Below are positions 21,511 through 28,386 of a stretch of DNA of 28,386 nt, in pieces. The translations under genes and the position numbers were made by a program. This stretch comes from Alphaproteobacteria bacterium UBA6178 (lineage in GTDB: Bacteria; Pseudomonadota; Alphaproteobacteria; Rickettsiales; UBA3002). The stretch is taken from positions 42,708 through 71,093 of the forward strand of contig DITS01000052.1 of assembly GCA_002422205.1 (NCBI GenBank). Reading direction: 5' to 3'. The notes beneath the pieces were generated by a model. It was not told the DNA's origin. It made no database searches and saw only the letters and a list, made by a program, of their open reading frames with translations. The stretch's first letter is position 1; each line of letters starts with the position of its first letter.

Positions 21511-22056
21511 CTATTTGCGGAAGGGGAAGTTAAAGCCTTCCAGCAGCGCTTTGCATTCGTCATTGCTGTTAGCCGTTGTTACCACGGTAATATCCATACC
21601 GCGCACTTTATCCACCTTATCATAATTGATTTCGGGGAATACGATCTGCTCTTTCAGACCCATATTGTAATTGCCACGCCCGTCAAAGCTTTTGGCGTTC
21701 AGGCCACGAAAGTCACGCACGCGGGGCAATGCAATCGTGGTAAAGCGGTCCAGAAATTCATACATACGCTGGCCACGCAGGGTCACTTTGCAACCCAGCG
21801 GCATGCCTTCACGCACTTTAAAACCGGCTTCCGATTTTTTAGCTTTGGTAATCACCGGCTTCTGACCAGCAATCAATGCCAGCTCAGACGCTGCCGTTTG
21901 CACCACTTTGCTGTCCTGAGTGGCTTCACCCACGCCCATATTAATGACAACCTTCAGCACACGCGGAACCTGCATCGGGTTTTTATAGCCAAACTGCTTT
22001 TGCAGTGCCGGCACGATCTCGTTTTTATATGTTTCTTGCAGTCGAGCTACCATCAT
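21511..22056 (-). CDS. rplE: 50S ribosomal protein L5
   Basis: L5 (181 residues) carries 5S rRNA into the central protuberance and touches the P-site tRNA. The sequence has NPMQVPRVLKVVINMGVGEA, GMPLGCKVTLRGQRMYEFLD, and the C-terminal KVRGMDITVVTTANSNDECK. Tandem ATG codons mark the start, and the gap to rplX is six bases. Confidence 0.97.
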   Translation of the reverse strand: MMVARLQETYKNEIVPALQKQFGYKNPMQVPRVLKVVINMGVGEATQDSKVVQTAASELALIAGQKPVITKAKKSEAGFKVREGMPLGCKVTLRGQRMYEFLDRFTTIALPRVRDFRGLNAKSFDGRGNYNMGLKEQIVFPEINYDKVDKVRGMDITVVTTANSNDECKALLEGFNFPFRK

Positions 22057-22062
22057 AAACCT

Positions 22063-22380
22063 CTACGCACTCACCGTTTCACCGGATTTTTTTGCTACAC
22101 GCACTTTGCTACCATCTTTGGCAACGCTAAACCCGACACGGGTCGCTTTGCCCGATTTCGGGTCAGCCAGTGCTACATTCGACAGATGCAACGCTGCTTC
22201 TTTCGTCAGGATGCCGCCTTGCGATAGAGCCGAAGGGCGGGTATGGCGTTTCACCAGATTCACGCCCTGCACCACCACGCGGCTTTCCTTAGGCGAAACA
22301 TGCAGCACTTCGCCGCTTTTGCCCTTGTCTTTACCGGTGAGTATCACCACCGTATCGCCTTTTTTAATTTTCGCTGCCAT
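22063..22380 (-). CDS. rplX: 50S ribosomal protein L24
   Basis: L24 (105 residues) is an assembly initiator of the large subunit, at the tunnel exit. Its KOW motif is IKKGDTVVILTGKDKGKSGE, followed by VVVQGVNLVKRHTRPS. Length is normal. It starts 24 bases after rplN. Confidence 0.96.
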   Translation of the reverse strand: MAAKIKKGDTVVILTGKDKGKSGEVLHVSPKESRVVVQGVNLVKRHTRPSALSQGGILTKEAALHLSNVALADPKSGKATRVGFSVAKDGSKVRVAKKSGETVSA

Positions 22381-22404
22381 CTTCTTGTTCCTTATCTCCG
22401 TCGC

Positions 22405-22773
22405 TTATAGCACTTCAGGTGCCAGCGACACGATTTTCATAAAACGCTTGGCGCGCAGCTCACGGGCTACCGGGCCAAAAATACGGGTGCCAATCGGCTC
22501 GTTTGCTTTGTTGATCAGCACCGCCGCGTTTTTATCGAAGCGAATCGCGGTCCCATCGGGGCGCTTCACTTCTTTCGCGGTACGCACGATCACCGCACGA
22601 TGCACATCACCTTTTTTCACTTTGCCGCGCGGAATCGCGTCTTTCACCGACACCACAATGATGTCGCCGATCGAGGCGATATTACGGTGCGAACCGCCCA
22701 GCACTTTAATGCACTGCACCTGACGGGCTCCGGAATTGTCGGCTACATCCAGCCGTGATTGCATCTGAATCAT
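22405..22773 (-). CDS. rplN: 50S ribosomal protein L14
   Basis: L14 (122 residues) is a highly conserved protein at the 30S interface and the target of the silencing factor RsfS. MIQMQSRLDVADNSGARQVQ and the C-terminal RELRAKRFMKIVSLAPEVL are diagnostic. The ATG at 22773 is chosen for this N-terminus; the frame runs 20 codons upstream into rpsQ. The ribosome site GGAGGG lies inside the rpsQ 3' end, one base separating stop and start. Confidence 0.97.
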   Translation of the reverse strand: MIQMQSRLDVADNSGARQVQCIKVLGGSHRNIASIGDIIVVSVKDAIPRGKVKKGDVHRAVIVRTAKEVKRPDGTAIRFDKNAAVLINKANEPIGTRIFGPVARELRAKRFMKIVSLAPEVL

Positions 22774-22774
22774 G

Positions 22775-23008
22775 TTATTGGCCCTCCACCACGGCCCAGC
22801 GCTTGGTTTTCGAGATAGGTTTCGATTCAACAATCTTCACCATATCACCGATTTTATGCACGTTATTTTCGTCATGTGCCGCATAGTTCTTCGAACGGCG
22901 AATAATTTTGTTATAGAGCGGATGCTTAATTTTGCGCTCCACTTTCACGATCACGGTTTTGTGACCTTTATCGCTGACCACGGCACCTTGTAATATACGT
23001 TTTGGCAT
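22775..23008 (-). CDS. rpsQ: 30S ribosomal protein S17
   Basis: S17 (77 residues) is a primary 16S rRNA binder with an OB fold. LQGAVVSDKGHKTVIVKVER and HPLYNKIIRRSKNYAAHDE fit the family. It sits between rpmC (10 bases) and rplN (1 base). Confidence 0.95.
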   Translation of the reverse strand: MPKRILQGAVVSDKGHKTVIVKVERKIKHPLYNKIIRRSKNYAAHDENNVHKIGDMVKIVESKPISKTKRWAVVEGQ

Positions 23009-23018
23009 GCTCTAATCC

Positions 23019-23210
23019 TTACGCAGCTTTGTTTTGATTAAGCGCAGTGCTAACACGCGCAATGTCACGTTTCACCTGACGGAAACGCGAGGTATTCTCC
23101 AGCTCGCCCGTTGCCTTTTGAAAGCGCAGGTTGAACAGTTCTTTTTTCAGATAACCGAGCGTTTCTTTCAGCTCGTCGGCGGTTTTGCCTTTAAATGATT
23201 CCATCTTCAT
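23019..23210 (-). CDS. rpmC: 50S ribosomal protein L29
   Basis: L29 (63 residues) is a two-helix protein at the tunnel exit beside L23. The motif LKKELFNLRFQKATGELENT is the family signature, and VKRDIARVSTALNQ follows. The first ATG (23210) has GGAGGG seven bases upstream, better than the second Met two codons later. Three bases separate it from rplP. Confidence 0.95.
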   Translation of the reverse strand: MKMESFKGKTADELKETLGYLKKELFNLRFQKATGELENTSRFRQVKRDIARVSTALNQNKAA

Positions 23211-23213
23211 GGC

Positions 23214-23627
23214 TTAGCCCTCCACACGGGTAACGAATTTGGTTTTGATCGGCAGCTTGGCAGCCGCGCGCTCAAATGCGGTACGCGCCACATCTTCGGG
23301 CACCCCGTCAATTTCAAACAAGATACGGCCAGGCTTCACGCGGCACACCCAACGATCAACCGAACCTTTACCTTTACCCATCCGCACCTCGGCAGGCTTC
23401 GCGGTCACCGGCACATCCGGAAACACGCGAATCCAGAGGCGGCCAAGGCGCTTCACATGACGCGAAATCGCACGGCGCGAAGCCTCAATCTGGCGCGCAG
23501 TCAAACGCTCTGGTTCCATGGCTTTCAGGCCATAGGTGCCAAAATTCAGCGCAGAACCGCCCGTCGCATTGCCATGAATACGGCCTTTAAACTGCTTGCG
23601 GTATTTCGTCTTTTTCGGTTGTAACAT
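23214..23627 (-). CDS. rplP: 50S ribosomal protein L16
   Basis: L16 (137 residues) helps place A-site tRNA. MLQPKKTKYRKQFKGRIHG, MEPERLTARQIEASRRAISR, VRMGKGKGSVD (site of Arg hydroxylation in some bacteria) and VKPGRILFEIDGV are conserved. It starts 29 bases after rpsC. Confidence 0.97.
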   Translation of the reverse strand: MLQPKKTKYRKQFKGRIHGNATGGSALNFGTYGLKAMEPERLTARQIEASRRAISRHVKRLGRLWIRVFPDVPVTAKPAEVRMGKGKGSVDRWVCRVKPGRILFEIDGVPEDVARTAFERAAAKLPIKTKFVTRVEG

Positions 23628-23656
23628 GATCGATTCTCTCGTTTAAACCATTAGCC

Positions 23657-24337
23657 TTACGAAGCTTGCAGCGGCATTGCTACAACGGCATTGTTACGCG
23701 CCGCTTCTTCTTCATTCATAATCTCGCCTTTAAACACCCACACTTTGATACCGATGATACCAAAAGTCGTGAGCGCTTCGCTCAGCGCATAATCCACATC
23801 TGCACGCAGGGTATGCAGCGGCACACGGCCTTCGCGATACCATTCCACACGTGCAATCTCTGCTCCGCCCAAACGGCCCGAGCAGTTAATACGAATGCCT
23901 TCCGCGCCCAGACGCATCGCCGATTGTACGGCGCGCTTCATCGCACGGCGGAATGCCACGCGGCGCTCCAGCTGTTGTGCAATCCCTTCACCGATCAGCT
24001 TGGCATCGAGTTCCGGCTTACGGATTTCAACAATGTTCAGCTGCACTTCATCCGCGGTGAAACGTTCCAGATCGCGTTTCATTTTCTCAATATCGGCACC
24101 TTTTTTACCAATCACCACGCCCGGACGAGCAGTATGAATCGAAATATGGGCCTTCTTCGCGGGGCGCTCGATCACAATTTTGCTGATACCAGCGGCTCCC
24201 AGTTTCTTTTGCAGATATTTGCGAATTTTAATATCCGCATGGAGTTTATCTGCGTAATCCGCATCAGCATACCAGCGCGAATCCCAGGTTTTGTTGATCC
24301 CTAAACGCAGACCAATTGGATTAACCTTCTGCCCCAT
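23657..24337 (-). CDS. rpsC: 30S ribosomal protein S3
   Basis: S3 (226 residues) lines the mRNA entry tunnel and has helicase-like function with S4 and S5. The KH domain carries ARPGVVIGKKGADIEKMKRD, and the C-terminal domain has RRAMKRAVQSAMRLGAEGI and GRLGGAEIARVEWYREGRVP. Its ATG overlaps the rplV stop by one base (TAATG), implying coupled translation. Confidence 0.97.
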   Translation of the reverse strand: MGQKVNPIGLRLGINKTWDSRWYADADYADKLHADIKIRKYLQKKLGAAGISKIVIERPAKKAHISIHTARPGVVIGKKGADIEKMKRDLERFTADEVQLNIVEIRKPELDAKLIGEGIAQQLERRVAFRRAMKRAVQSAMRLGAEGIRINCSGRLGGAEIARVEWYREGRVPLHTLRADVDYALSEALTTFGIIGIKVWVFKGEIMNEEEAARNNAVVAMPLQAS

Positions 24338-24729
24338 TATGCAGACTCCTTCTTGCTTACGGTTTGCTCTTTCACCACAATAGTCAAGTGGCTGAAAGGC
24401 TTTAAAATTTTGGCGCCGCGGCCACGCGCACGGGCGTGAAAACGTTTCATCACCATGCTCTTGCCCACATAGGCTTCCGATACCACCAGACGGTCAACAT
24501 CAAGCTGATGATTATTCTCGGCATTGGCAATCGCCGATTGCAGTGCCTTTTTCACATCCCCGCTGATGCGGCGATCCGAAAAGGTCAGCTGTGCCAACGC
24601 GTTATTCACGCTCATGCCGCGAATTAACTTCGCCACATAATTCAGCTTGATCGGGCTCACGCGCAGATTACGCAGCACCACTTGGGCTTCGTTATCTGCT
24701 AAGCGGCGCTCTGTTGCCGATTTGCTCAT
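24337..24729 (-). CDS. rplV: 50S ribosomal protein L22
   Basis: L22 (130 residues) contributes a beta-hairpin to the exit-tunnel constriction, where macrolide resistance changes arise in other bacteria. LRVSPIKLNYVAKLIRGMSV and FHARARGRGAKILKPFSHLT mark the core and the hairpin. The ATG at 24729 follows AGGAGACAAAAC; five upstream codons are not likely used. The C-terminus is a short Lys/Ser tail. Confidence 0.97.
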   Translation of the reverse strand: MSKSATERRLADNEAQVVLRNLRVSPIKLNYVAKLIRGMSVNNALAQLTFSDRRISGDVKKALQSAIANAENNHQLDVDRLVVSEAYVGKSMVMKRFHARARGRGAKILKPFSHLTIVVKEQTVSKKESA

Positions 24730-24776
24730 GTTTTGTCTCCTCACACACCCCAGCTACCCTCTCGGGCGGGGCTTGG

Positions 24777-24805
24777 TTTCTATCCTCAAGCGCGCGGGCG
24801 GTCAA
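24777..24805 (-). promoter_or_regulatory. Candidate internal promoter upstream of rplV
   Basis: On the minus strand TTGACC (24800-24805) and TAGAAA (24777-24782) have 17 bases between them, matching consensus 5/6 and 4/6. A 7-bp inverted repeat GGGCTTG/CAAGCCC brackets the promoter in the 94-bp rpsS-rplV gap, the widest gap of the S10 part. Confidence 0.45.
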
Positions 24806-24823
24806 GCCCAAAACACGCATTCT

Positions 24824-25105
24824 TTACTTTTTCTTCACTGCCTTTTTATCCGCGCCATGGCCGTGATAGGTACGGGTGGGTGCGAACTCGCCGAATTTGT
24901 GGCCGATCATTTCTTCGGACACCAAAACGGGGATGAATTTCTTGCCGTTATAGACGCCGAATGTCAGACCGACAAACTGCGGCAGAATGGTCGAACGGCG
25001 TGACCAGGTCTGAATGATCTGGTTTTTACCCGACGATTGCGCGTCAGCGGCTTTTCTCAGCAAATACCCATCGACAAACGGGCCTTTCCATACGGAACGT
25101 GGCAT
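24824..25105 (-). CDS. rpsS: 30S ribosomal protein S19
   Basis: S19 (93 residues) binds 16S rRNA in the 30S head with S13. MPRSVWKGPFVDGYLLRKA, WSRRSTILPQFVGLTFGVYN and MIGHKFGEFAPTRTYHGH are diagnostic. I start at 25105, the canonical N-terminus; the open frame extends 35 codons into rplB without family similarity. The gap to rplB is 11 bases. Confidence 0.97.
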   Translation of the reverse strand: MPRSVWKGPFVDGYLLRKAADAQSSGKNQIIQTWSRRSTILPQFVGLTFGVYNGKKFIPVLVSEEMIGHKFGEFAPTRTYHGHGADKKAVKKK

Positions 25106-25116
25106 AAAATACTCTC

Positions 25117-25953
25117 CTACTTCTTCTTCGCCTGATGACGCGAACGGATAATCAGTTTGTTCACTTTTTTGGTTGAGCGCGTGCGCTTGCCTTTGGTCGG
25201 CTTGCCCCATGGCGTCACAGGGTGACGGCCACCAGAGGTTTTACCTTCACCACCACCATGCGGGTGATCAACCGGATTCATTGCCACACCACGCACGGTC
25301 GGGCGAATACCCAGCCAGCGCTTACGGCCTGCTTTACCATAATCGACATTCTGGTGATCAGGATTCGACACCGCGCCAATGGTCGCCATGCACTCGGCAC
25401 GCACCAGACGCAGCTCACCGGAGCGCAGTTTAATCTGCGCATAGCCGGAATCCTTACCCACCAACTGCACATAGGCACCGGCTGAACGCGCCAGCTGGCC
25501 ACCCTTGCCGGCTTTCAGCTCGACATTATGCACAATCGTACCGATCGGAATATTTTTCAAAGGCATTGCATTGCCGGGTTTGATATCGGCACGCTCACCG
25601 GCAATCACCTTGTCACCGGCAGCAAGGCGCTGCGGCGCGAGGATATAAGCCAGCTCGCCATCATCATATTTGATCAACGCGATGAACGAGGTACGGTTGG
25701 GATCATATTCGATCCGCTCAACCGTGCCATTCACATCGAATTTACGACGTTTAAAGTCGATAATACGATAGCTGCGCTTATGTCCGCCGCCTTGATGGCG
25801 GGTGGTGATGCGACCATTATTGTTACGACCACCATTTTTGGTCAGGCCCACCGTCAATGATTTGACAGGCTTGCCCTTATGCAGCTCCGAACGGTCCACT
25901 TGCACCAGTTGGCGTTGCGACGGTGTCGTTGGTTTGTAATGTTTCAGTGCCAT
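25117..25953 (-). CDS. rplB: 50S ribosomal protein L2
   Basis: L2 (278 residues) is required for subunit association and peptidyl-transferase activity. NNNGRITTRHQGGGHKRSYR marks the N-terminal part and AMNPVDHPHGGGEGKTSGGR the C-terminal part, with the functionally important His in VDHPHGGG. The basic C-terminus KKVNKLIIRSRHQAKKK is normal. It follows rplW by 18 bases. Confidence 0.97.
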   Translation of the reverse strand: MALKHYKPTTPSQRQLVQVDRSELHKGKPVKSLTVGLTKNGGRNNNGRITTRHQGGGHKRSYRIIDFKRRKFDVNGTVERIEYDPNRTSFIALIKYDDGELAYILAPQRLAAGDKVIAGERADIKPGNAMPLKNIPIGTIVHNVELKAGKGGQLARSAGAYVQLVGKDSGYAQIKLRSGELRLVRAECMATIGAVSNPDHQNVDYGKAGRKRWLGIRPTVRGVAMNPVDHPHGGGEGKTSGGRHPVTPWGKPTKGKRTRSTKKVNKLIIRSRHQAKKK

Positions 25954-25971
25954 TGCTATCCTTCTCCTCGC

Positions 25972-26520
25972 CTACTTCAATCCAGCCGCTAAATCAATCG
26001 ACTGACCTGCAGCAAGCGTGACAATTGCTTTGCGTGTGTCATTGCGTTGACCGAGTTTCCCACGGAAGCGCTTTTGCTTACCTTTGGTCAACACGGTATT
26101 CACCTTTACCACCTTGACGCCAAACAGCTGCTCTACAGCGCGCTTAACATCCTGCTTGTTGGCAGTGGCGTTGATCTTGAAGACCACTTTGCCCTGCTCC
26201 GCAGCCAGTGTTGCTTTCTCGGTAATCAGCGGACGCTGGATCACATCATATAAGCGGATGTCATCAATCAGTTTGCCCTGCTTCTTCACACCGGTATCGG
26301 TTTTCTTTTCGCGCTTGGCTTCTGCTTTTTTCGCAGGCTTCGCCGCTGCTTTGGTCTCGGCCTTGGCATCACTTTTAGCTTCCGCTTTCACATCGGCCTG
26401 TTTGGCCGCTGCTTTTTTGGCTTCACCGTCTGATTTTTTAGCAGCGGTTTTTGCCGCGGCTTTTTTCTCATCCGATTTCATCGAGGCTTTCGCCGCTGCT
26501 TTGTTTTTATCTTCACTCAT
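25972..26520 (-). CDS. rplW: 50S ribosomal protein L23 with long Lys/Ala-rich N-terminal extension
   Basis: L23 stands at the tunnel exit and docks trigger factor, SRP and SecYEG. The usual core of about 100 residues occupies 83-182 (KLIDDIRLYDVIQRPLITEK, then the KGKQKRFRGK loop). Before it lie about 80 extra residues in which 24 are Lys and 24 Ala, with a net positive charge of about 12; this resembles the tails of histone H1-like proteins and should be disordered or helical. The long start is credible: its ATG overlaps the rplD stop (ATGA) and GAGG lies five bases upstream. An internal GTG at codon 78 could give a canonical L23 but has no visible ribosome site. Confidence 0.93.
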   Translation of the reverse strand: MSEDKNKAAAKASMKSDEKKAAAKTAAKKSDGEAKKAAAKQADVKAEAKSDAKAETKAAAKPAKKAEAKREKKTDTGVKKQGKLIDDIRLYDVIQRPLITEKATLAAEQGKVVFKINATANKQDVKRAVEQLFGVKVVKVNTVLTKGKQKRFRGKLGQRNDTRKAIVTLAAGQSIDLAAGLK

Positions 26521-27137
26521 GACAACCTCGCTTGCAGCCCTTCAACCGCGTCTTTGGTCAGGACCAGTTCTTTATGACGCAGAATGTCATACACATTGGC
26601 ACCCTGCGTGGGCAGCACATCCACACCCTTGATGTTACGTGCCGCTTTAGCAAAACCCGCATCCACTTCAGCACCGGTAATGAATAACGGCTTGGTCAGA
26701 CCCAGCGCCGCAAAATTTGATACCATGTTTTTGGTTTTGGCTTCTTTCACCGCCAGCGCATCAACAATAATCAGCTGACCGGCTTTTTGCTTGGCAGACA
26801 GTGCCATTTTCAAACCCAGTACCCGCACTTTTTTATTCAGGCTATAACCATGATCGCGGGAAATCGGACCATGAATACGGCCACCACCTTCATGGTTCGG
26901 AGCACGTAACGTACCCTGACGGGCGCGGCCAGTACCTTTTTGCTTGAACGGCTTCGCGTTGGTACCGCTTACCTCATCACGGGTTTTGGTCTGGTGCGTA
27001 CCGGCACGGGCTTTCGCACGCTGCCATTCCACCACACGCTGCAAAATATCTTTGCGTGCTTCCACACCAAAAATGGCATCGTTTAAATCGATGTCACCTG
27101 CGGCTTTGTTTTCCAATGTCACTACTTTTGCTTTCAT
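26517..27137 (-). CDS. rplD: 50S ribosomal protein L4
   Basis: L4 (206 residues) reaches the exit-tunnel constriction with its extended loop; in gammaproteobacteria it also represses the S10 operon. The loop is SGTNAKPFKQKGTGRARQGT and RAPNHEGGGRIHGP, followed by LNKKVRVLGLKMALSAK. The ATG at 27137 is the family start; 51 upstream codons in frame overlap rplC and are not used. It ends by overlapping the rplW start by four bases. Confidence 0.97.
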   Translation of the reverse strand: MKAKVVTLENKAAGDIDLNDAIFGVEARKDILQRVVEWQRAKARAGTHQTKTRDEVSGTNAKPFKQKGTGRARQGTLRAPNHEGGGRIHGPISRDHGYSLNKKVRVLGLKMALSAKQKAGQLIIVDALAVKEAKTKNMVSNFAALGLTKPLFITGAEVDAGFAKAARNIKGVDVLPTQGANVYDILRHKELVLTKDAVEGLQARLS

Positions 27138-27150
27138 GTCCTGTATTCCT

Positions 27151-27891
27151 CTATTCTTCCGACGCTGCCGGCACTTCAGCCGGAGCCTCTGCAGGAGCCG
27201 CGTCAGCCGGTTTGGCATCCGCTTGCTTTGCATAAGGATATGGCGCTGTCGACGGAACGGCTTTTTTATGCGCATCAGTGATACGTACATAGCTGTTCTT
27301 CGAACCAGGCACCGAGCCCTTCACCAGAATCAAATTGCGTTCCGCGTCAATCTGCACCACTTGCAGATTTTGCGTGGTCACGCGCTCAGCCCCTAAATGA
27401 CCGGCCATCTTTTTGCCTTTAAATACTTTACCCGGATCCTGACGCTGACCGGTCGAACCGTGCGAACGGTGCGACACGGATACACCGTGGGAGGCTTCCA
27501 GACCACGGAAGTTCCAGCGCTTCATGGCACCAGCAAAGCCTTTACCAATCGTATCGCCGCACACATCCACAAACTGACCCGGCACAAAATGGTTAGCGCG
27601 GATTTCTTCGCCCACTGCCACCTGTGCATCATCCGATACGCGAAACTCCATCACTTTGCGCTTGGGCTCGACTTTTGCTTTCGCAAAATGGCCGCGCATT
27701 GCTTTGCTGGTACGTTTCACTTTGGCTTTGCCGACACCCAGTTGAAGGGCGCTATAGCCATCCTTCTCGCTGGTTTTCTGAGCGACCACTTGCAAATTAT
27801 CAATCTGCAAAACGGTCACCGGCACATGTTGCCCGAAATCGTCAAAGACGCGGGTCATGCCCAGTTTCTGTGCAATCACTCCGGTACGCAT
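27151..27891 (-). CDS. rplC: 50S ribosomal protein L3 with Ala/Pro/Glu-rich tail
   Basis: L3 (246 residues) is an early assembly protein whose loop reaches the peptidyl-transferase centre. The loop sequence HGSTGQRQDPGKVFKGKKMA contains the Gln that PrmB methylates in E. coli. The conserved core ends near residue 210. Residues 221-246 are a low-complexity Ala/Pro/Asp/Glu tail (AKQADAKPADAAPAEAPAEV), an extension seen in some alphaproteobacteria. One base separates it from rpsJ. Confidence 0.96.
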   Translation of the reverse strand: MRTGVIAQKLGMTRVFDDFGQHVPVTVLQIDNLQVVAQKTSEKDGYSALQLGVGKAKVKRTSKAMRGHFAKAKVEPKRKVMEFRVSDDAQVAVGEEIRANHFVPGQFVDVCGDTIGKGFAGAMKRWNFRGLEASHGVSVSHRSHGSTGQRQDPGKVFKGKKMAGHLGAERVTTQNLQVVQIDAERNLILVKGSVPGSKNSYVRITDAHKKAVPSTAPYPYAKQADAKPADAAPAEAPAEVPAASEE

Positions 27892-27892
27892 G

Positions 27893-28219
27893 TTACGCTG
27901 CCTCTCCTAATACGGTGATTTCTACATTCACACCCGACGCCAGATCCAGCTTACCCAGCGCGTCCACCGTTTGCGGGGTCGGCTCGATAATATCAATCAG
28001 GCGTTTATGAGTGCGGATTTCAAACTGCTCACGTGACTTTTTATTCACATGGGGCGAACGGTTGACGGTGTACTTATCCATGCCAAGCGGCAGCGGAATC
28101 GGTCCACGCACTTGCGCACCCGTACGTTTGGCAGTGTTGACAATTTCCTTGGTGGAATGGTCAAGCACGGCATGGTCATACGCTTTTAAACGAATGCGGA
28201 TTTTTTGGTTAGCCATCAT
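27893..28219 (-). CDS. rpsJ: 30S ribosomal protein S10
   Basis: S10 (108 residues) is part of the 30S head and doubles as NusE in transcription antitermination with NusB. KIRIRLKAYDHAVLDHSTKE, GPIPLPLGMDKYTVNRSPHV and FEIRTHKRLIDI are diagnostic. Two ATG codons are adjacent; AGGAG lies eight bases before the first. It follows tuf by 20 bases, with no promoter visible between. Confidence 0.96.
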   Translation of the reverse strand: MMANQKIRIRLKAYDHAVLDHSTKEIVNTAKRTGAQVRGPIPLPLGMDKYTVNRSPHVNKKSREQFEIRTHKRLIDIIEPTPQTVDALGKLDLASGVNVEITVLGEAA

Positions 28220-28239
28220 GGGATAATCTCCTTTGTCCC

Positions 28240-28386
<147 letters not shown>

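Overview
The window is a chromosomal housekeeping region of an alphaproteobacterium of roughly 50 % G+C. I cannot name the genus from sequence alone. The assignment rests on tuf sitting directly upstream of rpsJ, rpmJ and rpsD being absent from the spc/alpha part, and the run rplQ, htrA, rarA, crcB, rluC, ATP12 chaperone, pccB. This order fits what I recall from alphaproteobacteria. Nearly every gene lies on the minus strand, so the biology reads from right to left.

Right half (28386 to about 13657): the fused S10, spc and alpha ribosomal superoperon. Its order is tuf (3' end only), rpsJ, rplC, rplD, rplW, rplB, rpsS, rplV, rpsC, rplP, rpmC, rpsQ, rplN, rplX, rplE, rpsN, rpsH, rplF, rplR, rpsE, rpmD, rplO, secY, adk, rpsM, rpsK, rpoA, rplQ. 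Spacing is tight, with several stop/start overlaps, apart from three gaps. A 94-bp gap between rpsS and rplV holds a candidate internal promoter. A 358-bp gap between rplO and secY is filled with repeat palindromes. A 215-bp gap between adk and rpsM holds a near-consensus promoter for the alpha operon. A strong intrinsic terminator follows rplQ.

Middle (13427 to 8339): a periplasmic HtrA/Do protease, the RarA AAA+ ATPase, a CrcB/FluC fluoride channel, an RluC/RluD-type pseudouridine synthase and an ATP12-type F1-ATPase assembly chaperone. htrA/rarA and crcB/rluC are each coupled by 4-base overlaps.

Left part (8108 to 987): carbon metabolism. The two propionyl-CoA carboxylase subunits, pccB and pccA, flank a TerB-like protein, an unrecognised secreted protein and isocitrate lyase (aceA). 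An acylphosphatase follows pccA. Together these suggest growth on propionyl-CoA and acetyl-CoA yielding substrates, with a glyoxylate bypass whose malate synthase is outside the window. At the far left are a prepilin-like gene on the plus strand and the 3' part of tRNA-Leu(GAG) with its terminator.

The intergenic spaces hold at least four families of short palindromic REP-like repeats, often as inverted pairs. They also hold degenerate tracts with a 7-base period (GGTTTTA or GGGGCTA like) that contain the TAG stop codons of four genes. The most unusual features are those period-7 tracts, an 80-residue Lys/Ala-rich N-terminal extension on ribosomal protein L23, an Arg where biotin carboxylases have an invariant-looking Pro in PccA, and the repeat cluster inside the ribosomal superoperon. 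I found no CRISPR array, prophage, insertion sequence with a transposase, or defence system.
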